Shown: in pieces, positions 16,347-24,699 of the stretch
How the letters are laid out: the number at the start of each line of letters is the position of its first letter
Position numbering within the stretch: position 1 is the stretch's first letter
Origin: Pseudomonadota bacterium
GTDB taxonomy: Bacteria; Pseudomonadota; Gammaproteobacteria; Steroidobacterales; Steroidobacteraceae
NCBI GenBank assembly: GCA_018241505.1
Contig: JAFEDS010000025.1
Coordinates: 124,001-188,000 of the forward strand
Direction of reading: 5' to 3'
DNA length: 64,000 bases
Made by a program: the position numbers and the translations under genes
Notes under the pieces: generated by a model
What the model saw: only the letters and a program-made list of their open reading frames with translations
Databases searched by the model: none
Told to the model about the DNA's origin: nothing

Positions 16347-16892
16347 ATGATCTATACCTTAGGAGACCGAAAACTGGAAACCGTGGGAGAGGACTATTAT
16401 GTCGCCCCGAGTGCCCAGCTCATCGGCTCCGTCATCCTGGGGCGTGGCGCGACCGTGTGGTTCAACTGCGTGCTGCGCGCGGACTCGGACCGGATCATTG
16501 TCGGCGACGGAACCAACATCCAGGACGGAACCATCATCCATGTCGATCCGGGCAGCCCGACGCACCTCGGGAACAATGTCACCATCGGCCACGGCGCACT
16601 CGTGCATTCCTGCTTCATTGACGACGGCAGCCTGATCGCAAATCGTGCCACCGTTCTGGATCGTGCCCGCATCGGTCGCAACTGCCTGATTGCCGCGGGT
16701 GCGCTCATTCCGCCCGACAAAGAGATTCCGGACGGCTCAGTGGTGATGGGCGCGCCGGGGAAGATTGTGCGGCAGGTGACGGATCGCGATCTGGCGATGA
16801 TGCGACATGCCTGCGAGCACTACATTGAGCGGGGCAAGGAGTATCGGCAGTTGCTGAAGCTGCAGACCGATACTATTTCCGGAACGCGCTGA
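16347..16892 (+). CDS. Gamma-carbonic-anhydrase-like protein (YrdA/PaaY type)
   Basis: This 181-residue protein is a left-handed beta-helix of hexapeptide repeats (VILGRGATVWFNCVLRAD, IIVGDGTNIQDGTIIHVD, VTIGHGALVHSC, ARIGRNCLIAAGALI, DGSVVMGAPGKIVRQ). The metal-ligand histidines of gamma-carbonic anhydrases are present in IIHVD and IGHGALVH. Family members are trimeric and either hydrate CO2, act as thioesterases (PaaY) or have no known activity. GGAG six bases upstream fixes the start; a longer open frame upstream is antisense to the amidohydrolase. Its 3' end overlaps the SGNH hydrolase gene by 20 bases, tail to tail. Confidence 0.92.
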   Translation: MIYTLGDRKLETVGEDYYVAPSAQLIGSVILGRGATVWFNCVLRADSDRIIVGDGTNIQDGTIIHVDPGSPTHLGNNVTIGHGALVHSCFIDDGSLIANRATVLDRARIGRNCLIAAGALIPPDKEIPDGSVVMGAPGKIVRQVTDRDLAMMRHACEHYIERGKEYRQLLKLQTDTISGTR

Positions 16893-18096
16893 GCGGTATC
16901 GCGTCCGCCATTGCGCGGTAGCCTGCCGCTGACGGGTGCAGGTGATCACCGCTGTCATAGCGAGCCAACCTGCGGTCCGGATGGGCCGGATCCGCGATCG
17001 TCGCGTCGAAGTCGACAAACGCATCGAAGTGCCCCGCTCCGCGAATCCAGGCGTTCACCCGCGTCCGGTCGGATTCGTTGGCGGCGTCCGGGTGATAGAA
17101 CCGCGAACCGCCAAACGGGGTGATCGTAGCGCCGATCGTTTCGATGCCGTGTGCGTGGGCTCGCAGGATGATCTGCTGGTAAGCAACAACTAACGAATGT
17201 ACCAACTGCGCGTGTTGCGCCTCGGTGGCGCTTTGTGTGCGTGTCAGGTTGCCAATGTCGTTGATGCCCTCCAGCACAATCACATAACGCACACCGGTTT
17301 GCGACACGACATCCCGGTCGAGACGCGCCAGCGCGTTGGGGCCCGTTCCATCGACCAGCAGTCGATTTCCGCCGATCCCTTCATTCAATACACCCAGCAG
17401 GGGTGTTACGCGAAGTGCGAGCAGATCGGGCCAACGATCGTTGCCATTGGTCGTGGCTCCGTGGCCATCCGTTATTGAATCGCCCAGGGTCACGATCGCT
17501 GCGGCAGCGGCGCCGGCACTCACATCGACTCCAGACAGGAAATACCAGTGGTCGATTGATCGCGCCGTGGCGGGCATTTCAGCGGCTGAGGGGCTCATCC
17601 CGGTAGCGAAATAGGAAGTGGCTCGGGAACCCGGATGGCCCGTCTGACTCTCGGGCGACGCCTCCAATTGCATCGTCACCGAGAGGTCCGACAGGGGCGC
17701 GGCCTCGTAGTTGATGGCATCCGATGTGTATTCCGCGCCGGCCGGAATGAATACCTCGGCCCGGTGGTCGAACGTCACTGCAACATCCGAGGCAGGATCG
17801 ATTCGGCTCGCGGATGGTGACGGCGCATGGGCCACATGAAGCGCGATGAGATGCAGCGCAGTCGTGCCGAAGGCGTTGGAAATACGCACCCGGATCAGGG
17901 GACCACCCGCAGACAGGTGAACAATTTGCCTCAGAGTTCCGCCACGCAACAGCTCACCCGGCGCGGCCGCATCCGGTTCGATGAGCATCTGCGATGAGGC
18001 CCACGAACCCACCCATCGCTCGCGAGCAAGCGGCGCCGCCGCTGACGCGGCGGTGGACAGAGCAATCAACAGCAAACCGCAGCAGAGGGCCTTCAT
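16873..18096 (-). CDS. Secreted SGNH/GDSL hydrolase
   Basis: This 407-residue protein starts with a signal peptide (MKALCCGLLLIALSTAASA) and should act in the periplasm or outside. After an N-terminal beta domain (WVGSWASSQM, LRQIVHLSAGGPLIRVRISNAFG) comes the SGNH core: block I VTLGDSITDGHG, block II glycine in NEGIGGNRLL, block III asparagine in LEGINDIG and block V SGDHLHPSAAGY with the catalytic Asp and His. It is an esterase or acetylesterase of unknown substrate. The nearby hydroxycinnamate genes make a plant cell-wall ester thinkable, but nothing in the protein proves it. It diverges from the IclR gene across 46 bases. Confidence 0.88.
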   Translation of the reverse strand: MKALCCGLLLIALSTAASAAAPLARERWVGSWASSQMLIEPDAAAPGELLRGGTLRQIVHLSAGGPLIRVRISNAFGTTALHLIALHVAHAPSPSASRIDPASDVAVTFDHRAEVFIPAGAEYTSDAINYEAAPLSDLSVTMQLEASPESQTGHPGSRATSYFATGMSPSAAEMPATARSIDHWYFLSGVDVSAGAAAAAIVTLGDSITDGHGATTNGNDRWPDLLALRVTPLLGVLNEGIGGNRLLVDGTGPNALARLDRDVVSQTGVRYVIVLEGINDIGNLTRTQSATEAQHAQLVHSLVVAYQQIILRAHAHGIETIGATITPFGGSRFYHPDAANESDRTRVNAWIRGAGHFDAFVDFDATIADPAHPDRRLARYDSGDHLHPSAAGYRAMADAIPLSAFRK

Positions 18097-18142
18097 GGTG
18101 CCGTAAGCTTGCGCTTTTCGCGTACCGAAATACAATTCGCTA

Positions 18143-18952
18143 ATGCCCAAAGAACACACCGGCACCCGGCGCCGGGAAGCCATGGGGGGACTGGCCAAGG
18201 GCCTGGCCGTGATCCGCACCTTCAAGCGCGATCACGCCTCGCTCAGTCTGAGCGAGATTGCGCGCAGTGCCGGAATGCCCGCGGCGACCGCGCGGCGCTG
18301 CCTGTTGACTCTCGAAGAGCTGGGCTACGTGACCCGCTCCGGCCGCGACTTCGTATTGCGTCCCAAGGTGTTGGAGCTGGGAGCGGCGTATCTCGACTCC
18401 ATGGACATTGAGCATCTGACCAAGACTCATCTCGAGGAACTGGCGCGCAATACCACCGATTCGGCCGCACTGTGCGTGTTGGATGGAACTGAAATCGTAT
18501 ATGTCGCCCGCACCTCGGTCCGAACGCTGCTGCGTCTCGAGGCACATGTGGGAAGCCGCTTTCCGGCGCATGCAACCTCCATGGGCCGGGTCCTGCTGGC
18601 CGGCCTGACACCCGAGCGCCTGGAGTTGTTTTTCCAGACCGCGAAACTCGAGCCCCTCACCGACCAGACCGTCACGAATCCGGCCAGGTTGCGCCAGCTC
18701 ATTGAGGAATGTCGCAAGAGCGGCTACTCGGCCGTCGAGGACGAGTTGGCGTACGGCGTGGTTGCCCTGGCTGTGCCGGTGTTCGATCAGCGCGGCCGGG
18801 TGGTGGCGGCACTCAACAGCTCCAGTCATTCCAAGAAGATATCCAAGGCCCGGCTGGTGCGGGAACGGCTCGCCATGCTGCAACAGTCGAGCGAGCAGAT
18901 CTCCGCCGACCTGCGCGGCCTGCCTGGACTATCGCTCAGCGCGACCGTCTGA
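18143..18952 (+). CDS. IclR-family transcriptional regulator (PcaR/PobR-like)
   Basis: This 269-residue regulator has an N-terminal winged HTH (GLAKGLAVIRTFKRDHASLSLSEIARSAGMPAATARR spans it, followed by LEELGYV) and the C-terminal IclR effector domain (HLEELARNTTDSAALCVLDG, AHATSMGRVLLAGL, EDELAYGVVALAVPVFD, AALNSSSHS). The closest family pattern I recognise is the PcaR/PobR/CatR branch that controls protocatechuate and related aromatic pathways, which would fit the hydroxycinnamate genes next door. It diverges from the SGNH hydrolase and converges on the hydratase-lyase gene. The effector cannot be read from sequence. Confidence 0.9.
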   Translation: MPKEHTGTRRREAMGGLAKGLAVIRTFKRDHASLSLSEIARSAGMPAATARRCLLTLEELGYVTRSGRDFVLRPKVLELGAAYLDSMDIEHLTKTHLEELARNTTDSAALCVLDGTEIVYVARTSVRTLLRLEAHVGSRFPAHATSMGRVLLAGLTPERLELFFQTAKLEPLTDQTVTNPARLRQLIEECRKSGYSAVEDELAYGVVALAVPVFDQRGRVVAALNSSSHSKKISKARLVRERLAMLQQSSEQISADLRGLPGLSLSATV

Positions 18953-19010
18953 CACCCTCATCGGTAGCAATACAGTCTCACGCGCTCGATCTGGAATTCG
19001 AAGCACGCGC

Positions 19011-19847
19011 CTACTCTTGCTTCGAACGATCGTAGGCCCCGAGCCCGGGCTTGTAGCTCTTCTCATCAATGAACTGCCGGATGCCTTCCTGGCGGCCCTC
19101 GGCGTCGTAGAAATTCGCAGCCTCCTGCGCGCGGATCAGGTAGTCCTCGGCATTGTCGTAGGTCATTTCACCGACGCGGCGAATCGCGTCCTTGGCGGCT
19201 TTGATGGCCACGGGATTTTTCTGCAGTAACGCCCGGGCAACGGCCGTGACCCGTTCCTGCAACTGCGCGGCCGGCACCGCTTCGTTCACCAGACCCCATT
19301 CCGCGGCCGTTCGGCCGTCGATGTTTTCGCCCATCAGCGTGTGATACATCGCCCTGCGAAACGACAACAACTCACGTGCCACCTTCGCGGCGCCCCCGCC
19401 GGGGAGAATGCCCCAGTTGATTTCCGACAAGCCGAATTGAGCCTCGAGCGCACAGAAGGCCAGGTCGCAGCCGAACAGCGGGCCATAGCCGCCACCAAAA
19501 CACCAGCCGTTCACCATGGCAATGGTCGGCTTCTGAAACCAACGCAACCGCCGCCACCACGTGTAGGCTTCGCGCTGTGCCTGGCGGGTGCCCGCCAGTC
19601 CTTCTGCTTCGGAGTCACGAAAGTATTCTTTCAGATCCATGCCCGCCGACCAGGCGGTGCCCGCGCCCGTCAGCACCAGAACGCCGACATCGGGGCGGAA
19701 CTCGAGCTCGTCCAGAACCCGCAGCATCTGCCGATTGAGCCGGGGACTCATGCAATTGCGCTTTTCCGGCCGGTTGAACCGCACCCAGGCGATCTGATCG
19801 GTCACCTCAAACGCCACCGTTTCGGATTCGGCCTGGTTGGTTGTCAT
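19011..19847 (-). CDS. p-Hydroxycinnamoyl-CoA hydratase/lyase (feruloyl-CoA hydratase-lyase)
   Basis: This 278-residue crotonase-fold enzyme should convert feruloyl- or p-coumaroyl-CoA to vanillin or 4-hydroxybenzaldehyde plus acetyl-CoA. It carries the signature features of that enzyme rather than general enoyl-CoA hydratases: FNRPEKRNCMSPRLNR, GAGTAWSAGMDLKEYFR, MVNGWCFGGGYGPL, and FGLSEINWGILPGG with the catalytic glutamate (E142) and neighbouring tryptophan (W145), and the C-terminal EGIRQFIDEKSYKPGL. The ATG follows GGAG; a GTG one codon earlier is less likely. It diverges from the MarR-ligase operon across 80 bases containing a palindromic operator, so the three genes form one hydroxycinnamate unit. 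Confidence 0.92.
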   Translation of the reverse strand: MTTNQAESETVAFEVTDQIAWVRFNRPEKRNCMSPRLNRQMLRVLDELEFRPDVGVLVLTGAGTAWSAGMDLKEYFRDSEAEGLAGTRQAQREAYTWWRRLRWFQKPTIAMVNGWCFGGGYGPLFGCDLAFCALEAQFGLSEINWGILPGGGAAKVARELLSFRRAMYHTLMGENIDGRTAAEWGLVNEAVPAAQLQERVTAVARALLQKNPVAIKAAKDAIRRVGEMTYDNAEDYLIRAQEAANFYDAEGRQEGIRQFIDEKSYKPGLGAYDRSKQE

Positions 19848-19880
19848 CACAGCTCCTGAGATTGAAGTGCGGCTTAGATT

Positions 19881-19895
19881 GCTATACGATATAGC
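19881..19895. promoter_or_regulatory. Candidate MarR operator between hydratase-lyase and MarR-ligase genes
   Basis: GCTATA-CGA-TATAGC is a perfect inverted repeat with six-base arms, centred in the 80-base divergent spacer. Size and AT-rich arms fit operators of MarR regulators such as those controlling hydroxycinnamate genes. The likely ligand that releases it is the hydroxycinnamoyl-CoA thioester, by analogy with CouR and FerC/FerR. Confidence 0.6.
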
Positions 19896-19927
19896 TATTC
19901 GCCGATACAGCGCAAGTGAGATTGTGA

Positions 19928-20353
19928 GTGTTGCCAGTCGACCCCCTCAGAGACCTGCCCGGCTATGCCTTGCGGCGCGCATCCTCTGCCGCGATGCAGA
20001 AGCTCTCGCGCGAGCTCGTGCCCCTGGATCTGCGCCCATCCGAAGCCAGCGTGCTGCTGGTGATTGACGCCAATGCCAACATCACGCAAAGCGAGATCGG
20101 CCGGATGTTGGAAATCGCCGGTGCCAACATGGCGCCGCTCATCGGCCGCCTGGAAAAACGCGAGTTGGTGGAGCGTCAGCCCGTCGACGGCCGGTCGCAA
20201 GGCCTGGTACTCACTGCCGCGGGACGCGCCCTGTGCGCACGGGCCAGGAAGGTGATGACCAGCCACGAAGAGAACCTGATGGCCCGGATCCCCGCCAACC
20301 AGCGCGCGGCTTTTGTGGCCGCTTTGCAGTCGCTGTGGGATTCCGATCAATAG
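19928..20353 (+). CDS. MarR-family regulator of the hydroxycinnamate genes
   Basis: This 141-residue protein has a MarR winged HTH: LRPSEASVLLVIDANANITQSEIGRMLEIAGANMAPLIGRLEKRELVERQPVDGRSQGLVLTAAG covers helix, recognition helix and wing (about residues 36-100). It starts with GTG. The ligase gene begins five bases after its stop, so they are one operon. Position between hydratase-lyase and ligase matches known FerR/CouR/HcaR-type repressors that sense the CoA thioester. Function is inferred from neighbours. Confidence 0.9.
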   Translation: MLPVDPLRDLPGYALRRASSAAMQKLSRELVPLDLRPSEASVLLVIDANANITQSEIGRMLEIAGANMAPLIGRLEKRELVERQPVDGRSQGLVLTAAGRALCARARKVMTSHEENLMARIPANQRAAFVAALQSLWDSDQ

Positions 20354-20358
20354 AGGCA

Positions 20359-21966
20359 ATGATTCCCTCCACTCACCTGGATTTCGTGGCGCACTTCGCG
20401 CGCACGACGCCGGATGCGCTTGCCGTGGTCGATCTCGGCCAGGCACGGCAATTCACCTATTGTCAGCTCGATGAGCACATCGAACGCGCCCGCGTCGTGC
20501 TGGCGGATGTGATCGGAGAGCCGGTCGGGCAGCGTGTGCTGGTCGTTGCGCGCAATCGCGCCGAAATGTTGATACTGCACTTCGCGTGCATTCGCTGCGG
20601 CGCCATCTTTGTGCCGGTGAATTGGCGGCTCGCCGCCGCGGAAGTCGCGACGATTGTCGCGGACTGCCGCCCTGCGCTCATTGTTGTTGAGCCTGAGTTC
20701 GCTGAGGTGGTCGGCTATGGCTGCCCTCGCATCGCGCTCGATGGAAGCGCAGCCGGTCTTGAAGCGCTGATGCTAGCCGCGGGCACCGACGGAGCGCCTG
20801 CGCCCGACACCGCCCAAGCGCTCCCGGCTGACTCCGCGCGGCCCGCGAGCGCGGCGCCGGCGGCACGCGCCACTCCCCGTCGCCTTGCAGCCCGCCACGT
20901 ACCGACCCCTAACACTCCTATCACCCTGCTCTACAGCTCCGGCACCACCGGCAAACCAAAAGGCGTGATCATCACGCTGCTCAACGCTTTCGCCAGCTCA
21001 CTCAACCTTGCGTTGGATATGCGGTGCAATTCGGACAGCGTGTTCCTCTGTGATATGCCGCTGTTCCACACGGCTGGCCTGTTCGCCGCGGCCCGCACAC
21101 CGTTGTCGGTGGGTGGCACCGTGTTGCTCAGTCAGAAGTTCGATGCTCCGTTGACCTATGCGCGGCTGAGTGACGAACAACTCGGCGTCACCCACTATTT
21201 CTGTGTCACACAGATGGCCATGATGATGCGCCAGTTGCCGGAATTCGAAGGACGCCGCCTGGCGCGGCTGACGGCTCTCATCACCGGCGGTGCTCCCAAT
21301 CCGGAAGCTCACATCCGGCGCTGGTTGGACGACGGCGTGCCCATGATCAACGCCTGGGGAATGAGCGAGATCGGCTCCGGCACGGCACAACCGCTTCGGC
21401 GTCCGCAGCGCCTGCTGGCCAACCCCAGCGCCATCGGCGTACCCCATATGACACTCGACATGAAGTTGGTCACTGCGGATGGCCAGGAAGCCCCGAGCGG
21501 CGTGCCGGGCGAAATCTGGGTTCGGGGCTGGAGTGTGACACCCGGCTATTGGGAGCGGCCAGACCTGAATGCACAGGCTTTTGTGGATGGCTGGTTCCGG
21601 ACCGGCGACATAGGCATACGGGACGACTGCGGCGCCTACAGGCTGGTCGATCGCATCAAGGATATGTACATCTCGGGCGGAGAAAACGTCTATCCCGCGG
21701 AGATCGAGGCCGTGATTGTTGAGCTGGCGGGTGTCAGTGATGTTGCGGTCTTCGGAGTTCCGCATGAGACCTGGGGAGAGACCGGAGCCGCATTGGTAGT
21801 GACGCAGCCCGGCTCGCAGCTCGATACAACCCTGATCGAAGCCCATTGCAAAGCCCGGCTCGCGCGCTTCAAGGTGCCGCGTTTTATAGCGATTGTCGCG
21901 AGCCTGCCCCGAACCGCCTCAGGGAAGATACAGAAGCACTTGTTGCGAGCCGCTCACCGCCCGTGA
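20359..21966 (+). CDS. Acyl-CoA synthetase, probably feruloyl/p-coumaroyl-CoA synthetase
   Basis: This 535-residue ANL enzyme should activate a hydroxycinnamic acid with ATP and CoA for the divergent hydratase-lyase. Core motifs are present: LLYSSGTTGKPKGV (A3), INAWGMSEIGSGTAQP (A5), WFRTGDIG (A7), LVDRIKDMYISGGENVYPAEIE (A8) and PRTASGKIQKH with the catalytic lysine (A10). An Ala/Pro-rich stretch of about 40 residues (138-180, including RPASAAPAARATPRR) is inserted before the P-loop and is not typical of the family. The start ATG lies five bases after the MarR stop. The substrate is inferred from context. Its 3' end overlaps the PEBP gene by 13 bases, tail to tail. Confidence 0.88.
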   Translation: MIPSTHLDFVAHFARTTPDALAVVDLGQARQFTYCQLDEHIERARVVLADVIGEPVGQRVLVVARNRAEMLILHFACIRCGAIFVPVNWRLAAAEVATIVADCRPALIVVEPEFAEVVGYGCPRIALDGSAAGLEALMLAAGTDGAPAPDTAQALPADSARPASAAPAARATPRRLAARHVPTPNTPITLLYSSGTTGKPKGVIITLLNAFASSLNLALDMRCNSDSVFLCDMPLFHTAGLFAAARTPLSVGGTVLLSQKFDAPLTYARLSDEQLGVTHYFCVTQMAMMMRQLPEFEGRRLARLTALITGGAPNPEAHIRRWLDDGVPMINAWGMSEIGSGTAQPLRRPQRLLANPSAIGVPHMTLDMKLVTADGQEAPSGVPGEIWVRGWSVTPGYWERPDLNAQAFVDGWFRTGDIGIRDDCGAYRLVDRIKDMYISGGENVYPAEIEAVIVELAGVSDVAVFGVPHETWGETGAALVVTQPGSQLDTTLIEAHCKARLARFKVPRFIAIVASLPRTASGKIQKHLLRAAHRP

Positions 21967-22523
21967 TGAATGACGAGGGTGGCCTTCCCCAACAGGTGCT
22001 CCTGAACTGAATACACAACCATTGCGCCACTGGGATCCGGTGGGACCGGCAGTGCAGGCACTTTGAGGGCATAAATCGTAAATACGTAGCGATGTGGCTT
22101 GTCGCCCTTGGCCGGACAGGGACCGTGATAGGCGTCGGTACCGAGATCGGTGCGGCCTTGATGAGCGGCAGCCGGCAGGGCCTTGCTGTTGAGAACGCCC
22201 GCTCCGGCTGACAACTCACTTACATTGGCCGGCAAGTCGTAAACGACCCAATGCCACCAGCCGGATGGTGTGTTGTGTTCGTCCATGTCAAACAGCGTGA
22301 CCACGAAACTCCGGGTCCCCTTGGGAGCGCCGCTCCAGCGCAAGGGGGGCGATTCGTTGCCGCCGCTGCAGCCGAAATCGTTGAGAATGTATTTGTCCGG
22401 AAACTGGGTGGCGCCCAGTGCAGGATCGGCACTCTGCAGCACAAATTGCGGCTCCGCCGCGGCCGCGAGCGAAGCTGCGAGCGAAGCCGCGAGCAGCGAT
22501 GTCATGAAAAGGGGCTTCAACAC
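21954..22523 (-). CDS. Secreted YbhB/YbcL-type PEBP (Raf-kinase-inhibitor-like) protein
   Basis: This 189-residue protein has a signal peptide (MLKPLFMTSLLAASLAASLA) and a phosphatidylethanolamine-binding-protein fold: DFGCSGGNESPPLRWSG, FDMDEHNTPSGWWHWVVYDL, YHGPCPAKGDKPHRYVFTIYAL. I chose the GTG after GAGGAG at six bases; an ATG six codons later would shorten the signal peptide. It starts ten bases after the dehydrogenase stop, so it is the third gene of the receptor-dehydrogenase operon. Family members bind small anionic ligands, but the role in Gram-negative periplasm is not settled. This pairing with PQQ dehydrogenases recurs in proteobacteria. Confidence 0.88.
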   Translation of the reverse strand: MLKPLFMTSLLAASLAASLAAAAEPQFVLQSADPALGATQFPDKYILNDFGCSGGNESPPLRWSGAPKGTRSFVVTLFDMDEHNTPSGWWHWVVYDLPANVSELSAGAGVLNSKALPAAAHQGRTDLGTDAYHGPCPAKGDKPHRYVFTIYALKVPALPVPPDPSGAMVVYSVQEHLLGKATLVIHHGR

Positions 22524-22533
22524 AAACTTCTCC

Positions 22534-24699
22534 TCAGTGCGGCTGCTGCTGGTATGCGCTCCAGGCCTGGTCCACGAGATACGAATGGATCGCCTCGGCA
22601 TCCGCCTGTGAGAGCACATCATCCCATCGCCCCATTCCCTTGGCACGATACGCACCGCGGAGGACGATTTCGTAGAACAACTGGTGAGTCGGCGCGGACA
22701 ACCGCCGCAGATCCGGCAGAAGGCCAACACCGAAAACGTGGCAACGGGCGCAGAACCGATTATACAACACCTCACCGGCCGCAACCGTGGTGGCCGAGCC
22801 CTCCCGCGGCGGTGGCTGTGGGAACGGCTCTTCCTTGCGCAGTGCCGGTTTGGGCACTTCGGCCCCACCCAGCTTGAATGCAACAATCCGCCCGGCGTTC
22901 CCACGGGTTCGGGCTGCGCTATCGGCAGGAAACGGCAAGAACAGTGTGCCACCGCCATAGCCGGCCATGACAGCGACATACTGTTCGCCGCCGACGCTAT
23001 ACGTCATGGGAGCCGCCATCATGGACGTTCCCACATCGATACTTTGCAACAACTTGCCGGTATCCGCGGCATATACATTCAACTTACCGGCGGAGTCACC
23101 GCGAATTACCAGGTTTCCAGCAGTCGAGAGAACACCGCCATCCCACAGGCTGCCCGGCTGCTCCCAGGCCACACGGCCCGTCAGAGGATCAACAGCACGC
23201 AACACACCACGGGATTGCAGCGGATGCGCAACCCCTTTGCTCATCTCGCTCATAGGCGGCAGCGGCCCGAACATCCCGGCGAGCCCCTGTGGATCGTAGT
23301 CCTCCGGCATGACACCCACGAGATTGAAATTGCCTTCAATCGAGCCGGCACGCCGCCCTTCGGTGTTGATATACACCATGGCGGCATCAATCACCGGGAT
23401 ATAGAGCAGCCCTGTCGAGCTGCTGTACGACATCGGCTGCCAGCTATGAGCACCCGTCATGGCGGGAAATATCAGCTTCGGGCGCTTCGTGTAGTCAGCG
23501 AAGGGGTTGCGGATCGGCCGTCCGGTCTTGGGATCGAGTCCCTTGGTCCAATTGACGAACGCAAATGGCTTCGCCGACACCAGCTCACCGCTCGCGCGGT
23601 CCAACACATACACGTAGCCATCTTTGGCGGCCTGGAGCAACACAGGACGCGCCCGGCCATCGATTTCCAGGGAGGTGAGCACCGTCTTCTGAGTTGCGTC
23701 GTAGTCCCAACCGTCACCCGGTACTTCCTGGAAATACCAGGCCAACTCACCGGACTGCGCATGTACCGCCAGGAGCGACACCGCGTACAGCTCATCGCCA
23801 CCGGGCGCGTCTTTTCCGATTGCGTAAGGCGAAGGATTCGCCGTACCGAAGTAGATCAGCTTCAGCTCGGGATCATAGGACAGGCCATCCCACACCGACG
23901 CACCGCCGCCGATGGACCAGTCGTAGTGCTGGTCCCACGTGCCGAGAGCCTTGTTGAGATGCGGTTGATCCTGCGGTCCCTTGGCTGGATCACTGGGCAC
24001 CGTGAAGAAGCGCCATCGGAACTGGCCGGTCTGCAGATCGAACGCTGAAATGTAACCGCGGGCCCCTTTGAAGTCCGCGCCGCCGTTACCGACGATGATT
24101 TCGTCCCCGGCAATCAAGGGTGCGCCGGAGGCGAAGTAGTGAAAGTCGTTCGGGCTCCGTCCCGTGAGTGTGTCTGACTTCCAGATGAGATGGCCGGTGG
24201 CGGCATCCAATGCATGCAGATAGCCGTCGAGCGATACTACAAACACCCGCCCCTGCCAGACCGCAACTCCGCGGTTGACTACATCGCAGCAGGCATGGCG
24301 GCCCCACTGGGCATCCATCTCCGGAACATACGTCCACAGCGGCCGCCCTGTGGCCGCATCCAGCGCATACACGCGGCCCCAGTTGCCAGAGGTGTACATC
24401 GTGCCATCAACAACAATCGGCGTAGCTTCCAGGCCGCGATTGGTGTTCAGCGCGTAATCCCACGCAAAGCCCAGCTTTTGAGCATTACCGGAGTTGATTT
24501 GGGTCAGGTTGGAAAAGTAGGCGCCGGAGCCGTCACCGCCCGCGGTAAACCACTCACCCGGTTGAGCGGCGGCGTGGGCCAAACGGTTGGCGTCGATGGC
24601 ACCGAAGTGTTGGGCCGGTGCCGGCGGGGACTGCGTCGCGGTTGGCTTACAAGCGGCGCCCAACCCAACCACTACTACGAGCAGGAGGTAACGGATCAC
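22534..24699 (-). CDS. PQQ-dependent quinohemoprotein alcohol dehydrogenase (lipoprotein)
   Basis: This 721-residue enzyme is a type II quinohemoprotein alcohol dehydrogenase: an eight-bladed PQQ propeller followed by a cytochrome c domain. A lipobox (GLGAAC, Cys17) suggests membrane anchoring in the periplasm. The vicinal disulfide pair is at C137-C138 (HACCDVV), the catalytic Asp in WDYD (D332), and the haem motif CARCH at 650-654. The Asp two residues after the catalytic one (D334) matches the extra ligand of lanthanide-dependent enzymes such as XoxF and PedH, where calcium enzymes have a non-acidic residue. The ATG overlaps the receptor stop as ATGA, so uptake and oxidation are coupled. 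The substrate may be an aromatic alcohol, by context only. Confidence 0.93.
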   Translation of the reverse strand: MIRYLLLVVVVGLGAACKPTATQSPPAPAQHFGAIDANRLAHAAAQPGEWFTAGGDGSGAYFSNLTQINSGNAQKLGFAWDYALNTNRGLEATPIVVDGTMYTSGNWGRVYALDAATGRPLWTYVPEMDAQWGRHACCDVVNRGVAVWQGRVFVVSLDGYLHALDAATGHLIWKSDTLTGRSPNDFHYFASGAPLIAGDEIIVGNGGADFKGARGYISAFDLQTGQFRWRFFTVPSDPAKGPQDQPHLNKALGTWDQHYDWSIGGGASVWDGLSYDPELKLIYFGTANPSPYAIGKDAPGGDELYAVSLLAVHAQSGELAWYFQEVPGDGWDYDATQKTVLTSLEIDGRARPVLLQAAKDGYVYVLDRASGELVSAKPFAFVNWTKGLDPKTGRPIRNPFADYTKRPKLIFPAMTGAHSWQPMSYSSSTGLLYIPVIDAAMVYINTEGRRAGSIEGNFNLVGVMPEDYDPQGLAGMFGPLPPMSEMSKGVAHPLQSRGVLRAVDPLTGRVAWEQPGSLWDGGVLSTAGNLVIRGDSAGKLNVYAADTGKLLQSIDVGTSMMAAPMTYSVGGEQYVAVMAGYGGGTLFLPFPADSAARTRGNAGRIVAFKLGGAEVPKPALRKEEPFPQPPPREGSATTVAAGEVLYNRFCARCHVFGVGLLPDLRRLSAPTHQLFYEIVLRGAYRAKGMGRWDDVLSQADAEAIHSYLVDQAWSAYQQQPH

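Noticed and set aside
22684-24048. Plus-strand frame of 454 codons inside the PQQ dehydrogenase
   Set aside because: It lies antisense to a gene with intact catalytic and haem motifs, is rich in Arg/His and has no family resemblance.
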